A stretch of DNA of 64,000 nucleotides from Coix lacryma-jobi var. lacryma-jobi (lineage: Eukaryota > Streptophyta > Magnoliopsida > Poales > Poaceae), in the NCBI GenBank assembly GCA_009763385.1, contig CM019828.1:19682822-19746821 (forward strand). The letters run 5' to 3'. Every line of letters starts with the position of its first letter. Within the stretch, counting starts at the first letter, position 1. The translations under genes were made by a program, and so were the position numbers. Positions 22,535 to 33,602 of this stretch are shown here, piece after piece. The notes beneath the pieces are model-generated. The model saw only the letters and a list, made by a program, of their open reading frames with translations, did no database searches and was not told where the DNA came from.

Positions 22535-22790
22535 AAATGGATTACTTTACATTATCTTTTGTAATGGCATATGTGAATAATTTATGATAAAATTAAGGGT
22601 TACTTTGCATTATCTTTGGTAATGGTAGTAATGGGCAATTTAGGTACAAAGGCAAAGGTTATTTTGAATTATCTTTCATAATAGAAGATGTGCGTAGTTT
22701 AGATGCAAATTTAGGTGTTACATTTCAAACTTTCATTAAATAGAAATGGGAAATTTAAAATATATCCAAAGGCTATATTAGCAATGATAT
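22535..22790. repeat. Degenerate tandem repeat, about 60-bp unit
   Basis: Units start with GG(A/T)TA(C/T)TTT(A/G)(C/A)ATTATCTTT, followed by AATGGNANATGTG..AATTTA, at about 22539, 22597 and 22658, with a weaker fourth from 22718. Non-coding, strongly diverged. Confidence 0.5.
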
Positions 22791-24368
22791 TTGGTGATGT
22801 TTATGATTATTGTACGAACTTTTGTGACTTATTTTTTCTAGCGCATCTCAGGAGAATTAGTTAGGTTGGAGGCTTTGTTAGAGTTCTCTGATTAGTAATA
22901 ATATTAAATATTAAGAGATAATGCAAAAGACTCATGTGTAATGACACTATTTTCTATTCAATTTATTTCATGCATGTATAAACACTTTCTAAATGTATGA
23001 TTAAAGGGAGATTATTTAATAAATAGCAAGTAGGATGAAACTTGTGCATCTAGTAAATACAAAATTATCCCTTGATCCCTTAAATCCCTAGAGGTGATGA
23101 AAGTTTTATGGGATGAAATGAGTTTCATGCGGATGAAACTTATTGATAATATTTTCAACACATGGAGTCTTGGAAAATTAGAACATAAAACCTACCACTG
23201 AGACTAATTTTAATGCAAAGTTTTACCTTATGATTTTTTAGATATTTAGTTTCATGACTCATAAATATTTAATTTCATGACTCATAGAGAGTTATTAATT
23301 GTTACATAAGAGTTTCTCTATCTCTCTTCATAATTAATTTGCAAGTTATCAAATATGCGGGTGTGTCATATATTAAATGCAAATAAAACCCGAATAAACT
23401 TTACCTCACTGAGACTATATTTTGGGTCGTACAATTTTCTTAATGCTTCTATATATACACTACATTCTAGTATGAAAGGACTGACCATGCTACTTAGCAT
23501 AAAGCACTTGACCTATAATTGCAAAGTAAGCGTTGGTTCATTAGTTGGTATCATTATTCATTCTAAAACCCTAAAAGTCCTTATATTTGTTGATAGTGAG
23601 AGTATTTGAGCCATACTTGTAACTAAGCTTCTAGATATGATAATACAAATACTATTTGTCTATAATAGTTATCAGATTTATGTGCAATTTCATTAGTTCT
23701 ATAACTTTGACACTACACTTCCTTCGATCTTAAAAGGACGTTATGCAAGGACATTTTGCAGTCATTATAAACTCATAAGTCATAAGTACCTTACTATCAA
23801 TAATTGGATGCTCCAACAAAGACTCTATATTAACTCTCACGAGACACACTAGAAAAATTATAAAGCATGAAATTTTTATAGCGATCAGAAAGAGCTTATC
23901 ATTAATTTGATATTTGTGTAATCGCAATGGATAATGATAACTATAGTATCTATTTTTTTCTAAAAATGTATGCACATATGTTATTATGAAAAACGAAATA
24001 AAAGTAATCCTAAATCTAAATTAGCCATTTAAGGTACTATGAAGCATAATATAAAGAAATTCACTAAATTTACATCTAAATTACCATATGAAATTCAAGA
24101 CATAAGCTAAAGTAGCCCCTAAATATATATGAAAACTACACACTCTGTCATTGTCATATCTTGGCCAAATTTGTGAGAAACTTGAATGATAGTTTTATCT
24201 AGGAATAGAGCTCGCTAAAAAAACTGAAGGACACCTTAATTTGGTCATATAGATGAGGCCGACTATAGTTAAATGATAGCTATATGTGTTCATGCTGATA
24301 AATGCAACAGAGAAAATACAAAAAAACAAAAAAAAACTTAAAAATTACTCTCAAATAAAAAAATAAAT
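22791..24368. other. AT-rich intergenic DNA, nothing recognised
   Basis: No gene, RNA or paired terminal repeats. Short words such as GATGAAACTT recur at 23030-23150. Confidence 0.4.
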
Positions 24369-24722
24369 CTCGTTTGGATGCTTGGAATTGAATTCATTTT
24401 GAAAAGCATAATTAGACACATATTAATTAGGTTAATATATGTTATATATATGTTGATTATATTTATATATTATTGTTGCCTATACAAGTGAGATACTCAT
24501 GTAGTATTATATTTCTACCGTATGAGAGTGAGTTGAAGAGTGTTATAAGTTGTAAAGTAGAAATATAACATGGTGATCTATATAATCCATTTTTCTTTCA
24601 CATCCTATGAATTTGAGATAGACTTACATGTGAACTTGGAAAGATGTGGAATGTCACAAATAGCCTACTTTATTGAGTGAATTTCAATTTCTTTGAAATA
24701 AAAAAGAGGTCCAAACGGACCC
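24369..24722. mobile_element. MITE-like element with CGTTTGGA ends
   Basis: The left CTCGTTTGGATGCTTGGAATTGAA and right (reversed) GGTCCGTTTGGACCTC...ATTGAAATT are related inverted ends about 354 bp apart. AT-rich and non-coding. Confidence 0.5.
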
Positions 24723-24829
24723 TAAAGAAAAAATATTTAGGTATTTGGCAGCCTTACTAGTTTTTTTTAAAAAAACATTTCACCGTGGGATTCCCTAGCT
24801 TTGGAAACAAACAAACAAAATGCCCTGAT

Positions 24830-25173
24830 TAGAGATGACAACGGGTACATCCCCGTCGGGTATTGGCATCCCGTCCCCATCCCCGCAAACTAAATTCATC
24901 CCGTCTCCATCTCCGTTTTCGCTCGCGGGGACAAAATTTTCCCCGTCCCATCCCCGATCGGGGATTTCATACCTGTCGGGTACCCGTACCCGAGTATGCA
25001 TCCATATTTAATCATATATTACATGCCACAATAACACAATGGATAAGATAAATATATAGATACATCATACATTATGATCATAGATTATGGTTAACATCCT
25101 TTTTATATGATTCTAATTGGGCTAGGGCCATCATATGTGCACTAATCATATTTTATATTATATATACACACAT
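24830..25173. mobile_element. hAT-type MITE, left part
   Basis: It starts TAGAGATGACAACGGGTA after the 8-bp site GCCCTGAT (24822-24829). The body carries many CCCCGTCC and CGGGTACCCGTACCCG words, then AT-rich DNA. It is interrupted at 25174 by the Tat-lineage retrotransposon and resumes at 40672. The 8-bp duplication supports the hAT superfamily. Confidence 0.7.
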
Positions 25174-25218
25174 TGTCGGTGGTACAAAAAAGGATACCCC
25201 CATTCAACGCAAACACCC

Positions 25219-25502
25219 GAACGCTCCGTCTCCGTCTCGTCCGAGCCCTCCCGGCAAGGCCTCGGGCGAACGCTCCGTCTCCGTCTCGCCCGAGCCCTCC
25301 CAGCTAGGCCTCGGGCGAACGCTCCGTCTCCGTCTCGCCCGAGCCCTCCCAGCCAGGCCTCGGGCGAACGCTCTATCTCCGTCTCGCCCGAGCCCTCCCA
25401 GCAAGGCCTCGGGCGAACGCTCCGTCTCCGTCTCGCCCGAGCCCTCCCAGCCAGGCCTCGGGCGAGCACTCGATCGCTCTCCGTCTCGCTCGAGCCCTCC
25501 AG
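25219..25502. repeat. 49-bp tandem repeat with internal hairpin
   Basis: Five good units and a diverged sixth, each beginning GAACGCTCCGTCTCCG. Every unit holds TCGCCCGAG and, 15 bases on, CTCGGGCGA, a 9-bp perfect inverted repeat. The matching array in the 3' LTR is at 39395-39640. Confidence 0.85.
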
Positions 25503-26215
25503 ACCTCGGCATTCGCGCCCCCACACCTCGAGCCTTAACACAGGACCTCGAGCTGCTCAGACAAGCCGTACCAGCCCATACCAACCAGCATTTAATGCCT
25601 TCACCTACTCCGGTCATGTCCACTAGTACACGGCGTGTACCACAGTAACTCGGTGTAAAGGTCAAGTCTCGTTTTCACCACAAGCATGGGCAAAGGGCAC
25701 CAGTGCAGCACTATTCGGCCATTCCGGGCACTGTAACTCCTCGAGGCCGGCTACACGCCCTCGAGGCCTGCACTGTAACCCCTCGAGGCTGGCTACGCGC
25801 CCCTCGAGCCCTGCGCTGTAACTCCTCGAAACCGGCTACGCGCCCCTCGAGCTCTGCACTGCCACACCTCGAGGCCGGCTCCGTGCCCCTCGAGCCCCCG
25901 TGGCACCCCTCGAAGTCGGCTCCGCGCCCTTCGAGCCCTAACTACTTTCATGCTATTGGAGGACAGGTACCCCAAGACCCGGAGGGACCTCACCACGTAC
26001 TGTACATTCCGGGACGGGTGCCGTACGGCTCCCGCCTTGTCGCACCACCACGTCCGCGCTCAGGATGGAAGCCACGACCAAGGACGCCTCAACAGCGACA
26101 ATCACATCGGCTCCAGTGGCCCCGACAAGACAGAGTTTCCTACCCTTCTCCGTATGGGGCACCATACGCCCCCGACACCTGTAATACTTTCATGTAACCC
26201 TGGCCTCCCCTTGCT

Positions 26216-26225
26216 CTATAAAAGG
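26216..26225 (+). promoter_or_regulatory. TATA box of the 5' LTR
   Basis: CTATAAAAGG lies 271 bp before the LTR end. The same sequence is at 40393-40402 in the other LTR. It fits the start of genomic RNA in the R region; the exact start is unknown. Confidence 0.7.
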
Positions 26226-26497
26226 GGACGCTAGGGCCCTCATTCACGACGGACAACACACGAGTCCACGCACAGACACGAGTCCGTACTCCGGTCACGC
26301 TCACTGAGCTTGTATTCTCCCCTGTACGAGCACTTAGGTGCAAGTAATACAAGAACATCCCCCCTCTGCTGGACGTAGGGCCTTCTTTGCCCGAACCAGG
26401 ATAAATCCTTGTGTCCCCTTGCATCACCATCCAGGAAGAGAAGCACGCGATCATATTACTCGTTGGTGTGATACCCCCGGGTACGAAACACCGACAG

Positions 26498-26516
26498 TTG
26501 GCGCGCCAGGTAGGGG
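26498..26516 (+). promoter_or_regulatory. Primer-binding site of the Tat element
   Basis: TTGGCGCGCCAGGTAGGGG begins one base after the LTR. It starts with the TGG that pairs to the CCA end of a tRNA. I do not name the tRNA. Confidence 0.65.
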
Positions 26517-26559
26517 ACTTCGCGTGACCGAGCCGATTTCTCGTTGATTCCTGGATGAC

Positions 26560-28974
26560 TTCATCCCTCTTCCGTTCTCGGCTGGTGCCGTCGTCTGGTT
26601 CGGGAGCCTCGAGTTCCTGGCCACAGGCAACGACAACGAGCTGACTCTGCTCTCCACGGAGGGCCTGGGCGGAGTGCGTGTCGCGCCACCCACGCGGGGG
26701 GCGTGACGCGTCGCCCGCACCACCACACGCCGCCCACCACAGTCGCGAGCGACACCATCGTCACCGTCGTCGTCGGGCGCAGGCGGTGCCCACGGCAAAC
26801 ACCGACGCCCCCGTAGCCGGTTCAGGTTCCCCAAGGGGAAACCCGCCCGGCGCGCGGCCAGAGACCTCCAGGGCCGCCCGCCTAGCGACTTCGCATTCAT
26901 CATGCGTGCGGACCAGGAGCCAGGCCAGAGGCCTCCGGGCCGGGCGCGGTCGACGCCGCTCAGCCTCCTCCCGCACGGGTCGCGCCGCGCTCGTACGCCA
27001 GCGGTTCCCGGTCGGCCTCGACAACTCTGCGGCTGTATACGCCCACCGCCTCGATGAGCGCCATCAGACCAGATGGTGGCGGCGGGAGCAAGCGTTCGGG
27101 CGCGCTGCTGGGCCATGGCCAGCCTGGAAATCGTCCACACCGCGTGCGTCGACCGCGACTTCTTGCGACCCTTCGAGCCACCTCGGCGAGCCACCGACGG
27201 AGAGTGGTACCGCGAGCTGCGGTCCCAGCATCGGCCAGGCGGTGTGCCGTCAACAGCTCCGACTCCGACGAATACGACTACCACGACCCGACCTCTGGGA
27301 TCCCACCAGGGAGTGCTTCCAACTCGAGGGAGTCGTATGCGATACCGAGACGAAGGCGACGACGGCAGGCCGGCCCTCGACCTAGAGGGACCTAGCGACG
27401 TGGCCGCGGCAGGCGGATCACGCGTTGGGGAAGGACGAACCTCCAGCACCGGCTGTACCGCCTAAGCACGACGATGGCCGGGCGGCGCAACTCGCACAAG
27501 TGCAAGAGGCAATCACCAAAGCCGAGGAGGAACGGCGACACCTGCTGCAGCTCCGGCAAACCCTGATGCAGGAACCACCCCAGCCCCGAGGAGCCGGAGC
27601 TCGAGGCCGAGCTCGAGAGGTCCACCGGCGGATCCTCGAGGACGGGCGCACCAGCACATCCACGAGCTGGTAGATGTTTTCCCGCGAGCTGCAAACGTGG
27701 TGGCGGCGGCTATGATGCTCCTGACTTGCCCGCCGTCTCCAACCCCGATGCCAGGCGCATGCTCGGAGAAATGAAAAACCTCCTCGAGACAGCCGCGGTA
27801 CAGCAGGCGAGAGCTCGGCGTCACGCCGACGCGGGCAGCCTCGGGGAGACCGGCGGACACACCCCACGACGCTCGCGAGGCATCCGTCCACCAGCCGGAC
27901 GCCTCTCGAGCTAGGCCGTCCGCGAACGGCATCGTCGACAACCGGCCACCTCGAGACCCCAACGACGCCCGCAACGACATCAACCGACGGCGCAAGGACA
28001 AGGGGGCCCAAGAGCGTGGCTATAGCGCCCATCGAGGGGGGCGCTACGACAGCGACGAGGACCGGCAGGTCCTCGAGCCCCCGGGCCCCCGAGTCTTCAG
28101 CCGGGCCATCCGCAGCTCGACCCTCCCCGACCGCTTCCGACCGCCGACCAACATCGTGAAGTATGACGGGGAGGTCGAGCCCAAGCTCTGGCTCTCGGAC
28201 TTCCGCCTTGGCTGCCAACTGGGCGGAGCGAAGAACGACGACCGCGTGATCATACGTCAACTCCCACTTTACCTCTCGGACACCGCCCGCCGGTGGCTCG
28301 AGGGGCTCCCGCCGGATCGGATCCATGACTGGGCCGACCTAGTCAGGGTCTTCGACGGTAATTTTAAAGGGACCTGCGTGCGTCCAGGCAACACCTGGGA
28401 CCTGCGGCGTTGCAGGCAGGCGGCGGACGAGCCCCTCCGGACTTTTGCTCGACGGTTTCTCGAAGCAGCGTCTCGAGCCCCCCACTGCCTGACGAGGACG
28501 TCATCTCAGCGTTCTCCGCAGGCACACAACTGCCAAGAGCTTGTTCATGAGCTAGGACGCTACCGTCCCGGACGTCGAGGACCTGATGGATCGCTCACCC
28601 GCCAGCTTTGCTTCGGGCGACGAAGCAGTGGGGGCTTCTTTGGCCTTGTCCACGGACAAAGGCAAGGCGGTGATCGCGCCGGAGGGCTCCAACAAGGGCA
28701 ACGCGCCAAGAACGACAACAATGACGGCAACAAAAGAAGAAAAACAACGCAAGGCCAGAAGGCGAAGCGTGGCGCCGATGACGACGACGACAAAGAGGTG
28801 CTCGCGGGCGCCCTCGAGCCTAAGAAGCCCCGAGCCCCCCCGATGGGGCTGTTTTCGACCAATGCTCGAGGATCCCTGTACCTACCACAGGGGCCCCGTA
28901 ACCACAAGTTGAAAGACTGCCGACTGTTGAAGGGCTACTACTCAAGCTCGGCGATAAGAGGAAGACGCGCCTAA
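26560..28974 (+). pseudogene. Tat element gag, frameshifted
   Basis: The clear gag domain is in the frame at 28156-28974: KYDGEVEPKLWLSDFRLGCQ, LPLYLSDTARRWLEGLP, WADLVRVFDGNFKGT and PLRTFARRF, the usual retrotransposon gag core. The reading frame is lost after about 28480, where a lysine/acidic low-complexity tail follows (28650-28800). The upstream part (26560-28150) is GC-rich with an Arg/Pro/Ala-rich, disordered-type translation in shifting frames. It would form the particle shell. Confidence 0.78.
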
Positions 28975-29141
28975 GGGAAAGGATACCGATCGACGCGGCG
29001 GCAGAAACGCAGATGGCGACTTCCCCCCGGTGCGCGACTGCTACATGATCTACGGGGGGCCGACCGTCGGGCTCTCAGCTCGAGAAAGAAAGAAGGAGCG
29101 CCGGGAAATCTTTTCGCTCGACCACGACGCCCCCCGGTATC

Positions 29142-29826
29142 TTGACTGGTCCGATGCGCCAATCACGTTCGACCGTGACGACCATCGGACCGTGTCATAA
29201 ACCCGGGGGCTTACCCCCTCGTCGTCGACCCCGTCATAGTCGACGTTCGGTTCTCCAAGGTGTTGATGGATGGGGGCTCGAGCCTCAACATCATATACCT
29301 CGAGACCCTCGACCTCCTGGGGATTTCAGAGGGAGCTCCTCGACCCAGTGTCGGGGGGTTCCACGGAGTAGTACAGGAAAGAAAGCCCACCCCCTCGGGC
29401 GCATCGACCTGCCGGTCTGCTTCGGCACGCCGGCAAACTTCCGTCAGGAAACGCTCACCTTCGAGGTGGTCGGCTTCCAAGGGACCTACCACGCCATCAT
29501 CGGCCGGCCAGGCTACGCCAAGTTCATGGCGATTCCTAACTACACGTACTTGAAGCTCAAGATGCCGGGGCCAAAAGGGGTCATCACCGTTGACACCTCC
29601 TACGACACGCATACCACTGCGACGTGGAGTGCGTCGAGCGGGGGGAGGCCAACGTCCACCTCGACTCGCTCGAGGCCTTGGCAGCTCTGGCCACCGAGGG
29701 GGCCCCAGAAGCAAAGCGTCACGCCGGCACCTTCGAGCCGCCGAGCACACCAAGCAAATACCCGTCGACCCGACCTCGGCCAATGGCAAGACGCTGACCA
29801 TCAGTACCAGCCTCGAGCCCAAATAG
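29142..29826 (+). pseudogene. Tat element aspartic protease region, frameshifted
   Basis: The active-site phrase LMDGGSSLNIIYLETLDLLGI is encoded near 29262-29330, with the D-G-G-S-S form usual in this lineage. Later LTFEVVGFQGTYHAIIGRPGYAKFMAIPNYTYLKLKMPG-type residues (29455-29560) form the second half, the conserved 'IIGRP' lobe, in a different frame. At least two frame slips occur. Confidence 0.75.
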
Positions 29827-29832
29827 GAAGCA

Positions 29833-30835
29833 GTGCTCGTCGACTTTCTCCGCGCGAACATCGACATGTTTGCGTGGAACCCCTCGGACATGCCGGGCAT
29901 ACCGAGGGAAGTCGCCGAGCACGCCTTGGAGATCCAGGCCGGGTCCAGACCGGTGAAGCAACGCCTGCGCCGCTTCGACGAGGAAAAGCGCAGGATCATC
30001 GGCGAGGAGGTGCACAAGCTTTTGGCGGCCGGATTCATCAAGGAGGTATTTTACCCAGAGTGGCTAGCTAACCCTGTACTAGTTAGGAAAAAGAATGGAA
30101 AAATGCGGATGTGTGTAGATTACACTGGTCTGAATAAAGCATGTCCAAAAGTTCCATTTCCTTTACCTAGAATTGACCAGATCGTCGATTCCACTGCTGG
30201 GTGCGAAGTGCTTTCGTTCTTGATGCGTATTCCGGCTACCACCAAATTAGGATGAGAAACCGATGAGCTCGCGACCTCTTTTATCACGCCATTTGGTATG
30301 TACTGCTATGTTACGATGCCCTTCGGCCTTCGAAACGCCGGGGCAACGTACCAACGATGTATGCAGCACATCTTTGGCGAGCACATAGGCAAGACCGTCG
30401 AGGCCTACGTCGATGACATCGTGGTTAAAACTAAAAAAGTAGGGAACCTCATCAGCAACCTCGAGACCACGTTCGAGTGCCTCCGGCCAAGAATGTGAAG
30501 CTCAACCCCGAGAGTGTGTCTTTGGTGTGCCTCGAGGCATGCTACTTGGCTACATCGTCTCACAACGGGGGATCGAGGCAAACCCTGAAAAAATCTCAGC
30601 AGTCACGAGGATGGGCCCGATTCGTGACCTCAAGGGTGTGCAGAAAGTAACAGGCTGCCTAGCCGCTCTCAGCAGATTCATCTCGAGGCTGGGGGAAAAA
30701 GCACTACCCCTCTACCGCCTACTAAAAAAGACGGAACACTTTGCGTGGACCGCCGAAGCCGAGGAGGCCTTAACCAAGTTGAAGGGTGCTGACTTCTGCA
30801 CCAATTCTCGTGCCCCCGCGACCAGCCGAAGGTGA
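29833..30835 (+). pseudogene. Tat element reverse transcriptase, frameshifted
   Basis: The first frame (29833-30255) has FAWNPSDMPGIP, then PVKQRLRRFDEEKRRII and VRKKNGKMRMCVDYTGLNKACP. A slip at about 30220, just before the first catalytic aspartate, and another at about 30255-30270 break it. The second frame (30298-30498) gives the MPFGLRNAGATYQR motif and the catalytic YVDDIVVKT. A third (30527-30835) has GYIVSQRGIEANPEKI and the thumb. Within it, 30041-30181 is markedly AT-rich compared with the GC-rich rest. Confidence 0.86.
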
Positions 30836-30862
30836 CGATTCCCCCGAGCCCTCCTCCTCTAT

Positions 30863-31860
30863 GTGGCCGCAACCACTCAGGTGGTTAGCGCGGTCATAGC
30901 CGTCGAGAGGCACGAGGAGGGTCATACATTGCCGGTCCAGCGACCGGTATACTTCACCAGTGAGGTACTCTCCGAGGCCAAGGTCCGGTACCCGCACATC
31001 CAAAAGCTGCTCTACGGCATCATCGTCACAAGGCGCAAGCTCCAGCACTACTTCCTCGCTCATCCCGTAACGGTGGTGTCATCCTTCCCCCTCGGAGAGA
31101 TCGTCAACAATCGGGAGGCCACGGGGCGCATCGCCAAGTGGTCCGCCGAACTAATGGGGGAGACCATCACCTATGCCCCGCGAAAGGCCATCAAGTCGCA
31201 AGCGTTGGCGGACTTCGTTGCTGAATGGACCGACACTCAGCTCCCGCCGGCACAGATTCAAGCCGAGCTCTGGACCATGTACTTCGATGGATCCCTCACG
31301 AAGACGGGGGCGGAGCAGGCCTGCTCTTCATCTCACCCCTCGGAGTACACATGCGCTACCTGCTACGCTTGCACTTCCCCGCCTCCAACAACGTCGCCGA
31401 GTACGAGGCCCTCGTCAATGGGCTGCGCATCGCCCTCGAGCTCGGGGTCCGACGCCTCGACGCCCGAGGAGACTCGCAGCTCGTCGTCAACCAGGTTATG
31501 AAGGCTTCAAGCTGCATCGATCCCAAGATGGAGGCATACTGCGGGGAGGTGCGCAAGCTGGAAGACAAGTTTTACGGCCTCGAGCTCAACCACATAGCTC
31601 GGAAGTACAACGAGGCCGCAGACGAGCTGGCAAAGTTGGCGTCCACGCGCGGCACGGTACCGCCAGACGTCTTCTCGAGGGACGTCTTCGAGCCATCCGT
31701 CGAAATCGACCCGGGGGCTGGCCCCTCGACGCCACCCCTCGAGCAAGACACGGGGGCTCGACTCTCAACGCCACCCCTCGAGAAGGACCCCTCGACGTCC
31801 GCAGAGGCGATGCAGGTCGACGCACACGCCCCTTCGTCATCACGGCCCCTCGACTGGCGG
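30863..31860 (+). pseudogene. Two RNase H domains of the Tat element
   Basis: The first is the gypsy RNase H remnant (30863-31230): PVYFTSEVLSEAKVRYPHIQKLLYGI and QHYFLAHPVTVVS. The second is the cellular-type RNase H: YFDGSLTKTGA near 31283, then (31370-31650) ASNNVAEYEALVNGLRIALELG, ARGDSQLVVNQV and HIARKYNEAADELAKLAS, which hold the D-E-D-D acids. Having both is typical of the Tat lineage. A frame slip sits near 31310. Confidence 0.82.
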
Positions 31861-31949
31861 ACGCCCTACCTCGACTACCTGACGCGAGGCGAGCTACCAG
31901 AAGACAAGACGGAGGCCCGACGCATCGCTCGAAGGGCCAAGACCTACGT

Positions 31950-33095
31950 CATCTACGGCGACGAACGGGAGCTATACCGACGAAGTCCGACTGGATCCTT
32001 CAACGCTGCATCCCACTCGAGGAAGGGCGCAAGCTCCTCGACGATATGCACTCGGGGGCTTGCGGCCACCACGCAGCGCCGAGGGCCCTGGTTGGCAACG
32101 CCTTCCGTCAAGGCTTCTATTGCCGACCGCCATTGGGGACGCCAAGCGTTTGGTCCAAGCGTGCCATGGGTGTCAATTCTACGCCAAGCAAACGCACCAG
32201 CCCGCACACGCCCTGCAGATGATCCCAATCACTTGGCCATTTGCCGTTTGGGGGCTCGACCTCGTGGGTCCCCTCAAAAGGACAAGTGGAGGGTACACAC
32301 ACATGCTCGTGGCCGTCGACAAGTTCACCAAGTGGATCGAGGCTAAGCCGATAGGAGACCCCACCTCCGAGAGGGCTGTCGAGTTCATCGCCAACATCAT
32401 GTACCGGTTCGGGGTGCCTAATGTCATCATCACCGACAATGGCACCCAATTCACGGGCAAAAAGTTCACCAACTTCTGCGATGACAACAACATTCGCGTA
32501 ACCTGGGCCTCGGTCGCATACCCCCAATGCAACGGGCAGGTCGAGCGCGCGCCAACGGCATGATACTCCATGGGCTGAAGCCGAGGCTGTTCAAGACCCT
32601 CAAGAATTTCGGAAAGGGGTGGGCTACAGAACTCCCCTCGGTGCTGTGGGGCCTCAGGACTACGCCGAGTCGAGCCACCGGGTTCACTCCGTTTTTCCTA
32701 ACCTACGGCGCCGAGGCCGTCTTACCTACGGACCTCGAGTACGGCTCACCTCGACTTCGAGCCTACAACGAGCAAACCAGCGACGAAAGGCTCGCCAACG
32801 CCAAGGACCAGCTCGAGGAGGCCCGAGACGTGGCGCTCATCAACTCTGCACGCTACCAGCAAACACTTCGATGCTACCACGACAAGCACGTGCGCAAAGG
32901 GACCTGGCGGTGGGGGACCTCGTGCTTCGACGGCTGCAAGATAATCGAGGGCGCCATAAGCTCACCCCTCCGTGGGAAGGCCCATACACCGTGGCCGAAG
33001 TGCTCAAGCCAGGCACATACAAGCTCTACGACGACCAAGGCAGGATCCTGGCGAACGCGTGGAACATATCTCAGCTACGTCGCTTCTACCCTTAA
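31950..33095 (+). pseudogene. Integrase of the Tat element, frameshifted
   Basis: The zinc part (HSGACGHHAA at about 32047, then CHGCQFYAKQTH at 32165) is followed by the core: WGLDLVGPLKRTSGGYTHML (first D), VIITDNGTQFTGKKF (second D), and CNGQVERA (E, about 32530). A slip follows immediately. The C-terminal part resumes in other frames: TTPSRATGFTPFFLTYGAEA, then (32900-33095) LRRLQDNRGRHKLTPPWEGPY and ISQLRRFYP, ending at the stop at 33093. There is no chromodomain, as in Tat elements. Confidence 0.85.
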
Positions 33096-33602
33096 AGGCC
33101 TCGAGGCCTTGTTCATTTTATGCTTTGTACAAACACGTTGAATATGAATGGGCCAACTCGTGCTCCATCTTTCATGTTGCTTAGCAACTCAAGGTAGCCT
33201 CGACCCTGCCTAGCTCAGGGTCGAGCCTCCCTCGGGGCTGACAAGGGGGTAAACGCCCCCAGACTCCGGAAAAAACGCGTGTTTTCTTTTCAAAAATTTG
33301 ACCCTCGTCTCGACTCGCGCCTCGAGTGAACTAGCGACGTCTAAATCTTAAAGTACCTCGAGCCTCCAGGTCGGGGGGCGTCGACGTAGACGGCCGCCTA
33401 CGCCCCCGGGCTACGGTGCCCTACCTACGCCTCCCCTCGAGGGCTCGCGACGTATCGAAGGAACACAGACTAAGTTAGCAGAAACTCGAGCTTGCGACAA
33501 AGAGAAGCGGTCAAACGCATTTGAAAAGAAAACAACTCTTTTCATAAACAAATCACATATACATTCGGGTCTCGACGTACCCTCATTTATGTCATAGAAT
33601 TC
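33096..33602. other. Spacer between pol and the antisense gene
   Basis: No coding. It contains several CTCGAG-type words. The two genes converge here, plus-strand pol ending at 33095 and the minus-strand gene near 33603. Confidence 0.5.

Larger units (their letters stand above)
25174..26496 (+). repeat. 5' LTR of the Tat element
   Basis: 1,323 bp, TGTCGGTGG...ACCGACA. It contains a tandem array of a 49-bp unit (25219-25502), a second array of about 42 bp built on CCTCGAGGCCGGCT (25735-25945), and a TATA box (25-bp region at 26216-26225, CTATAAAAGG). Nearly the same as 39351-40671, with scattered changes and indels. Confidence 0.93.
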
